Source: Rikenellaceae bacterium (GTDB lineage Bacteria > Bacteroidota > Bacteroidia > Bacteroidales > UBA932). From it: DNA of 8,349 nt. The stretch's first letter is position 1. Each line of letters opens with the position of its first letter. Under the pieces are notes generated by a model that saw only the letters and a list, made by a program, of their open reading frames with translations, ran no database searches and was not told the origin of the DNA. Below, in pieces: positions 5,400-8,349 of the stretch. The translations under genes were made by a program, and so were the position numbers. The DNA is taken from NCBI GenBank assembly GCA_003513895.1, contig DOSU01000077.1, positions 1 through 8,349 on the forward strand, given 5' to 3'.

Positions 5400-6919
5400 A
5401 TACTTTTCTCCTTTAAAGTAGGTATTGAAAAATAAAATGTTGCCCCTTTGTCAATTTCACCTTCGGCCCAGGTGCGGCCATTGTGTCTTTTTATTATCTG
5501 ACGGACGTTTGCAAGCCCGATTCCGGTTCCTTCAAACTCTTCAGTTGAATGCATACGCTGGAAAACTCCAAAAAGTTTCTGCGCATATTTCATATCAAAA
5601 CCGGCACCATTATCCTTTACAAAAAAGACTGTTTCGTGTTCCTCAATGTTTGAGCCGACTTCAATAATTGCCACATCTCGTTTTTTGCTATATTTTATGG
5701 CATTGCTTATAAGGTTTGTCCAAACTTGCCTCATCATGGAAAAGTCGGCATAAACATTTGGCAATTCATCGATTTTCCATTCAATATTGCGCCCCTGAGT
5801 CTCAGAGGCCAGTATTGCAATCGAATCCCTTAAAGCCTTGTTCATGTTAACATTGCCCACGTTCATGTCCATACGGCCGGTGCGGGAAAAATTTAAAAGA
5901 TCGTCTATGAGATGTCCCATATGATTCGATGCCTCCAGAATAGACTGCGAATAATGTTTGCCTTTCTCATCCAGCTGATCGCTATTACGCTTGATGAGCA
6001 AATCAAGATATCCGTTGATATGCCTCAGGGGAGCCCGCAAATCGTGGGAAACGGAGTAGGAGAATGCTTCAAGTTCTTTGTATGCCTCTTCCAGCAATAC
6101 AGTTCTGTCTGCAACCTTTTTTTCCAGGCTTGCATTAAGACTCCTTATTTCATCTTCTGCAATATCCCTTTCATTCTGTCTTTTCAAAAGCTGAGAGAGC
6201 ATGTTGTTGAACTGTTCATATAAAAAACCTACCTCATCCTTCCCCTTCTGCTCCAACTGAACGGTAAAGTTCTGGTTTTTTGAAATAGCTGTGGTGAGTC
6301 GCGTCAAGTTAAGTATAGGTTCAGACACGAGCTTTTGCATTGCCGAAACAAGTAAATAGGAAACAAACAACAGAAACAGCACAAGCAGCGAAAGCGTTAA
6401 AATCAGCTTGTACTTTTGATGAACAATTGCATTGGTATTTGCTTTTATCAAGATCAATCCAATTTGCTTCTCCTGAAAAAATACAGGTTCGGTAATGTAG
6501 TAGAACCCATCTTTTACTACTATTTCCGAACCTTTATCAAACACAGGAGCAAGTGTATCAGGGGCAGATTTAGTGTTTGATACAGATTGCGGATTTGACG
6601 CAGACTCAGGATATTTCGCAAAAACATCTCCATTTTCGTCGAACAGATATCCCTCCTCAACAGATTCAAGAAACTTCAAACGCAATAAAGCATCTGCAGC
6701 CTGAGTTTTATCTCCGAAGAAAAGTGGAACAACACAATAATCTCCAATTAATTTTGCATTGAGAACAAGATTCGATTTGGTATCGGCACTTAACCTTTTT
6801 ATGTCCCATGATGCAATGCTAATAAAGCCCGCAGATAAAGCCGTGAAGACAACGAATAAAACAATCACGATTATTTTATTCTTTATAGAAAGGTCTTTTA
6901 TGAATTGAGATCTAATCAT
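5396..6919 (-). CDS. membrane sensor histidine kinase with CHASE8-like periplasmic domain and HAMP
   Basis: A 507-residue inner-membrane kinase. One membrane helix near 15-37, a periplasmic domain of about 130 residues (38-168), a second helix near 171-193, then a HAMP region (about 194-248), a short coiled coil (250-285), HisKA with His292 (ELEAFSYSVSHDLRAPLRHI) and a HATPase with Asn406 (LISNAIKYS), Asp436 (VKDNGAGFD) and lid GTGIGLANV (464-472). The periplasmic part carries the CHASE8-like run LIGDYCVVPLFFGDK followed by ALLRLKFLESVEEGYLFDEN and GDVFAKYPE, as in YfiN/DgcN sensors. The kinase core is of the phytochrome-like type. The start ATG overlaps the YfiR-like stop codon by 4 bases (ATGA). 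A Ser/Asn-rich insertion at residues 106-123 is tandemly repetitive. The predicted input is the YfiR-like protein from the gene before it; the output is probably the response regulator that follows. Confidence 0.93.
   Translation of the reverse strand: MIRSQFIKDLSIKNKIIVIVLFVVFTALSAGFISIASWDIKRLSADTKSNLVLNAKLIGDYCVVPLFFGDKTQAADALLRLKFLESVEEGYLFDENGDVFAKYPESASNPQSVSNTKSAPDTLAPVFDKGSEIVVKDGFYYITEPVFFQEKQIGLILIKANTNAIVHQKYKLILTLSLLVLFLLFVSYLLVSAMQKLVSEPILNLTRLTTAISKNQNFTVQLEQKGKDEVGFLYEQFNNMLSQLLKRQNERDIAEDEIRSLNASLEKKVADRTVLLEEAYKELEAFSYSVSHDLRAPLRHINGYLDLLIKRNSDQLDEKGKHYSQSILEASNHMGHLIDDLLNFSRTGRMDMNVGNVNMNKALRDSIAILASETQGRNIEWKIDELPNVYADFSMMRQVWTNLISNAIKYSKKRDVAIIEVGSNIEEHETVFFVKDNGAGFDMKYAQKLFGVFQRMHSTEEFEGTGIGLANVRQIIKRHNGRTWAEGEIDKGATFYFSIPTLKEKSI
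6551..6604 (-). repeat. degenerate 18-bp tandem repeat inside the sensor kinase gene
   Basis: Three consecutive 18-base units encode SASNPQ, SVSNTK and SAPDTL (residues 106-123). Units 1 and 2 match at 12 of 18 bases, units 1 and 3 at about 10. The frame is kept. It forms a polar loop in the periplasmic domain just after the GDVFAKYPE strand. Confidence 0.5.
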
Positions 6920-7497
6920 TTATTACTAACTATGCCAGCTCCACCGGGTGCTCCCACCAGTGTAGCGGTTTTAACAAATAAGCTGCTCATCTTAAGCCTG
7001 GATTTTCCAAGTGAGACTCTGTTTATCTCGTAACGGACCATATCACCGGCAGGAATCATATTAATTACTACACCTTTTAAACCATTTCCGGATTTTTCGC
7101 CAATTGTAAGAATAGGTTTCCCGGTTGTGTAATTTAGGATCTCGTCCAGTTTATCGGCGGTAACCGATTCGGAAATTACAACAATAAGGTTGTTATTTAT
7201 CTCTTCAACCGATTTAATATTACTAACAACGACACGCTTCTCTTTTACTTTTACATTTCTGAATACCTCTTCCAGTGCAAATGAAAACTTCTTGCTGCCA
7301 ATAACCGCAATCCGAAACACAGAATCATTATTGGCCGGATTACTCTTCCAATCTATGAAATGCGTAAACTTTTCGATGTAACCGGATTTTAACAAATCCT
7401 CTCTGGATTGAGCCAAAACTCCCTCCGGGACAAAGAATCCTGTCCATAAAAAAATCAACAACGAAATAACCGCAAAACGTATACTGTTTCCTCCCAT
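6916..7497 (-). CDS. YfiR-like (DUF4154) secreted protein
   Basis: A 193-residue protein exported by a Sec signal peptide: basic start (GGNSIRF), hydrophobic core to about residue 23, likely cut after VLA (29). The mature part has the YfiR/DUF4154 pattern: KSGYIEKFTHFIDWK (37-51), FRIAVIGS (61-68), then ILTIGEKSG, GVVINMI, RYEINRVSLGKSRLKMSSLF and VKTATL near the C-terminus. In Pseudomonas and E. coli YfiR binds the periplasmic CHASE8 domain of the cyclase YfiN and holds it off. Here the next gene, overlapping by ATGA, encodes a CHASE8-like kinase, so the same contact is inferred. The mature protein has no cysteine, so the disulfides of the Pseudomonas protein are absent. The ATG at 7497 is preferred; a TTG directly before it (7500) would add one residue. 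It is the first gene of the signalling operon. Confidence 0.88.
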   Translation of the reverse strand: MGGNSIRFAVISLLIFLWTGFFVPEGVLAQSREDLLKSGYIEKFTHFIDWKSNPANNDSVFRIAVIGSKKFSFALEEVFRNVKVKEKRVVVSNIKSVEEINNNLIVVISESVTADKLDEILNYTTGKPILTIGEKSGNGLKGVVINMIPAGDMVRYEINRVSLGKSRLKMSSLFVKTATLVGAPGGAGIVSNK

Positions 7498-7515
7498 CAA
7501 TGATTTGATATTTGC

Positions 7516-7523
7516 TAAATATA
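7516..7523 (-). promoter_or_regulatory. possible -7 box for the YfiR-like/kinase operon
   Basis: Minus strand reads TATATTTA, 7 of 8 to TAnnTTTG, 18 bases before the ATG at 7497. It overlaps a small perfect inverted repeat (7508-7513 with 7517-7522). No -33 TTTG is seen at the right spacing, so this is a weak call. Confidence 0.3.
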
Positions 7524-7533
7524 GTAAAAAAAT

Positions 7534-7550
7534 GGCAATTTGTGATTGCC
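7534..7550. promoter_or_regulatory. possible operator: perfect 6-bp inverted repeat upstream of the signalling operon
   Basis: GGCAAT and ATTGCC are separated by TTGTG, a 17-base dyad placed just upstream of the possible -7 box of the signalling operon, where a regulator could act. The rest of the 183-base divergent region (7498-7680) shows no gene or strong hairpin. Confidence 0.35.
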
Positions 7551-7632
7551 TTTGCTTAAAATATGGATAGTGACTGCAAACGATTACATAATAAGCAATA
7601 TACCAATTATTTTGAGAACTCGCATCTCAGTT

Positions 7633-7664
7633 TTTGAATGAATTGAGAATTATAACTACCTTCA
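7633..7664 (+). promoter_or_regulatory. candidate promoter of the CYTH gene
   Basis: A TTTG at 7633-7636, a 20-base spacer and TACCTTCA at 7657-7664 (6 of 8 to TAnnTTTG) fit the two-box spacing of Bacteroidota promoters. The predicted transcript would begin about 10 bases before the ATG at 7681. Confidence 0.4.
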
Positions 7665-7680
7665 AGCATAAAATACAATT

Positions 7681-8178
7681 ATGGCATTGGAAATCGAGAG
7701 AAAATTTCTTGTGATTGGCGAATACAAATCTCTGGCTATGAATAGCACCAGAATTATTCAGGGTTACCTGAGTTCCGTCCCCGAGAGAACGGTTAGAGTG
7801 AGGATAAAGGGCGAGCAAGGATTTATCACAATCAAGGGTGCAGGCGCCACTTCCGGCTCACATTCCGGCACCACCAGATTCGAGTGGGAGAAAGAGATTC
7901 CCGTTGAAGAAGCCAAAGAATTACTTGCAATATCCGAACCGGGCGTTATCGACAAAACCCGTTTTATTATCCCGAACGGCCGGCACTCATTCGAAGTAGA
8001 TGAATTTTACGGAGATAACCTTGGACTTACAGTCGCCGAAATAGAGTTATCTTCCGAAAAAGATCATTTTGAGAAACCGGAGTGGCTCGGAAAAGAGGTG
8101 ACTGGTGACCAGAGATATTATAACTCAGAGCTAGTTAAACATCCATATACTAAATGGTGCGGCTCCGCCGCGGTTTAA
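7681..8178 (+). CDS. CYTH domain phosphohydrolase (probable inorganic triphosphatase)
   Basis: A 165-residue CYTH-fold protein whose tunnel binds triphosphates and divalent metal. Visible motifs: EIERKFLV (4-11), VRVRIKG (38-44) with Arg39 and Arg41, TIKG (50-53), FEWEKEI (67-73), KTRF (92-95), FEVDEF (104-109), AEIEL (119-123) and KEVTGDQRYYN (138-148). These alternating charged strands are the family signature. Bacterial single-domain members of this group mostly act as inorganic tripolyphosphatases; class IV adenylate cyclase or thiamine triphosphatase activity cannot be excluded. It stands alone, divergent from the signalling operon. The native end appears to be HPYTKW (154-159): the last six residues CGSAAV and the stop codon lie inside a copy of the GC-rich repeat, which seems to have replaced the original terminus. 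Confidence 0.92.
   Translation: MALEIERKFLVIGEYKSLAMNSTRIIQGYLSSVPERTVRVRIKGEQGFITIKGAGATSGSHSGTTRFEWEKEIPVEEAKELLAISEPGVIDKTRFIIPNGRHSFEVDEFYGDNLGLTVAEIELSSEKDHFEKPEWLGKEVTGDQRYYNSELVKHPYTKWCGSAAV
8154..8176 (+). repeat. GC-rich hairpin repeat, copy A (core only, overlaps CYTH 3' end)
   Basis: Twenty-three bases identical to 8214-8236, 60 bases away. It contains the GCGGC-TCC-GCCGC hairpin. It overlaps the end of the CYTH reading frame, encoding its final residues, and its last base is the first base of the TAA stop. The second block (GACCC..CGGCCGG) seen in copies B and C is missing here. Confidence 0.8.
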
Positions 8179-8182
8179 GCCG

Positions 8183-8210
8183 TTCGGTGCGCAAAATTCG
8201 GTGCAAAAAA
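8183..8210 (+). repeat. 14-bp tandem duplication between the two hairpin repeats
   Basis: Units TTCGGTGCGCAAAA and TTCGGTGCAAAAAA match at 12 of 14 positions; a third weak copy begins at 8261 (TTCGGTCGACACAA). They link the hairpin repeats into a small repeat cluster. Confidence 0.55.
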
Positions 8211-8213
8211 TAG

Positions 8214-8253
8214 ATGGTGCGGCTCCGCCGCGGTTTTTGACCCGTACGGCCGG
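8214..8253 (+). repeat. GC-rich hairpin repeat, copy B (full 40 bp)
   Basis: The full two-block unit, matching 186-225 at 33 of 40 positions and copy A over its first 23 bases exactly. The remaining sequence to 8349 shows no gene or further structure that can be supported. Confidence 0.75.
8219..8238 (+). terminator. possible intrinsic terminator of the CYTH gene, formed by repeat copy B
   Basis: A 5-base GC stem (GCGGC with GCCGC, loop TCC) is followed by GG and five T, 40 bases past the CYTH stop codon. The stem is short, so termination may be partial. Confidence 0.35.
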
Positions 8254-8349
8254 CAAACCGTTCGGTCGACACAATTTGTTTCGGAAAATTACAAAAAAGG
8301 CGATTCGTAAGTATCTTATTATTAGCTTAAAACACGAAATTGCGCGGGT

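Noticed and set aside
5396..6919. The CHASE8-like protein as a diguanylate cyclase (YfiN itself)
   Set aside because: The C-terminal half has H, N, D and G boxes of a histidine kinase and no GGDEF motif.
7498..7500. TTG start one codon before the ATG of the YfiR-like gene
   Set aside because: An ATG follows directly and gives a normal signal peptide, so there is no reason to prefer TTG.
8154..8253. Repeats at the right end as a CRISPR array
   Set aside because: Only two full-core copies with one 37-base gap, no further units and no cas genes; the repeat also occurs singly at 186.

Overview
The window looks like a chromosomal segment of a Bacteroidota bacterium, probably in or near the Bacteroidales/Marinilabiliales. 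Reasons: several intergenic regions carry matches to the phylum's -7 promoter box (TAnnTTTG), Shine-Dalgarno sites are mostly absent, and the kinase, HTH_34-type regulator, mannose-1-phosphate guanylyltransferase and CYTH proteins read like versions from that phylum. No rRNA, tRNA, IS transposase or CRISPR array was seen, and genus cannot be assigned from the sequence alone.

Layout. Bases 1-358 are non-coding. They hold a GC-rich hairpin repeat (186-225) and a large nested inverted repeat (230-367) that runs into the 3' end of the first gene. Seven minus-strand genes and one final minus-strand gene at the operon head follow, in map order: an ATP-cone/Mrr-like nuclease (359-1198); a winged-helix regulator (1249-1530) overlapping a six-helix membrane protein (1523-2125); mannose-1-phosphate guanylyltransferase (2246-3364), bounded by its own candidate promoter and a clear intrinsic terminator; then a four-gene signalling operon transcribed from 7497 down to 3422. 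After a 183-base divergent intergenic region, a plus-strand CYTH phosphohydrolase (7681-8178) ends inside a copy of the same GC-rich repeat seen at the left edge, and a second, longer copy lies 60 bases further on.

The signalling operon is the most interesting part. In transcription order it encodes a secreted YfiR-like (DUF4154) protein, a membrane histidine kinase whose periplasmic domain resembles CHASE8, a single-domain CheY/Rcp1-like response regulator, and a receiver-PAS-histidine kinase hybrid. The first three genes are joined by two 4-base ATGA overlaps. In Pseudomonas and E. coli, YfiR is the periplasmic inhibitor of the CHASE8-HAMP-GGDEF cyclase YfiN/DgcN. Here the same periplasmic pair appears to be wired to a histidine kinase and phosphorelay instead of a diguanylate cyclase. 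The step after the relay is unknown. The next co-directional gene makes GDP-mannose, so a link to surface polysaccharide is possible but not shown.

The other points of interest are the two-domain nuclease with an apparent nucleotide-sensing ATP-cone, the nested palindrome that contains its stop codon, and the repeat that supplies the last residues and stop codon of the CYTH protein.
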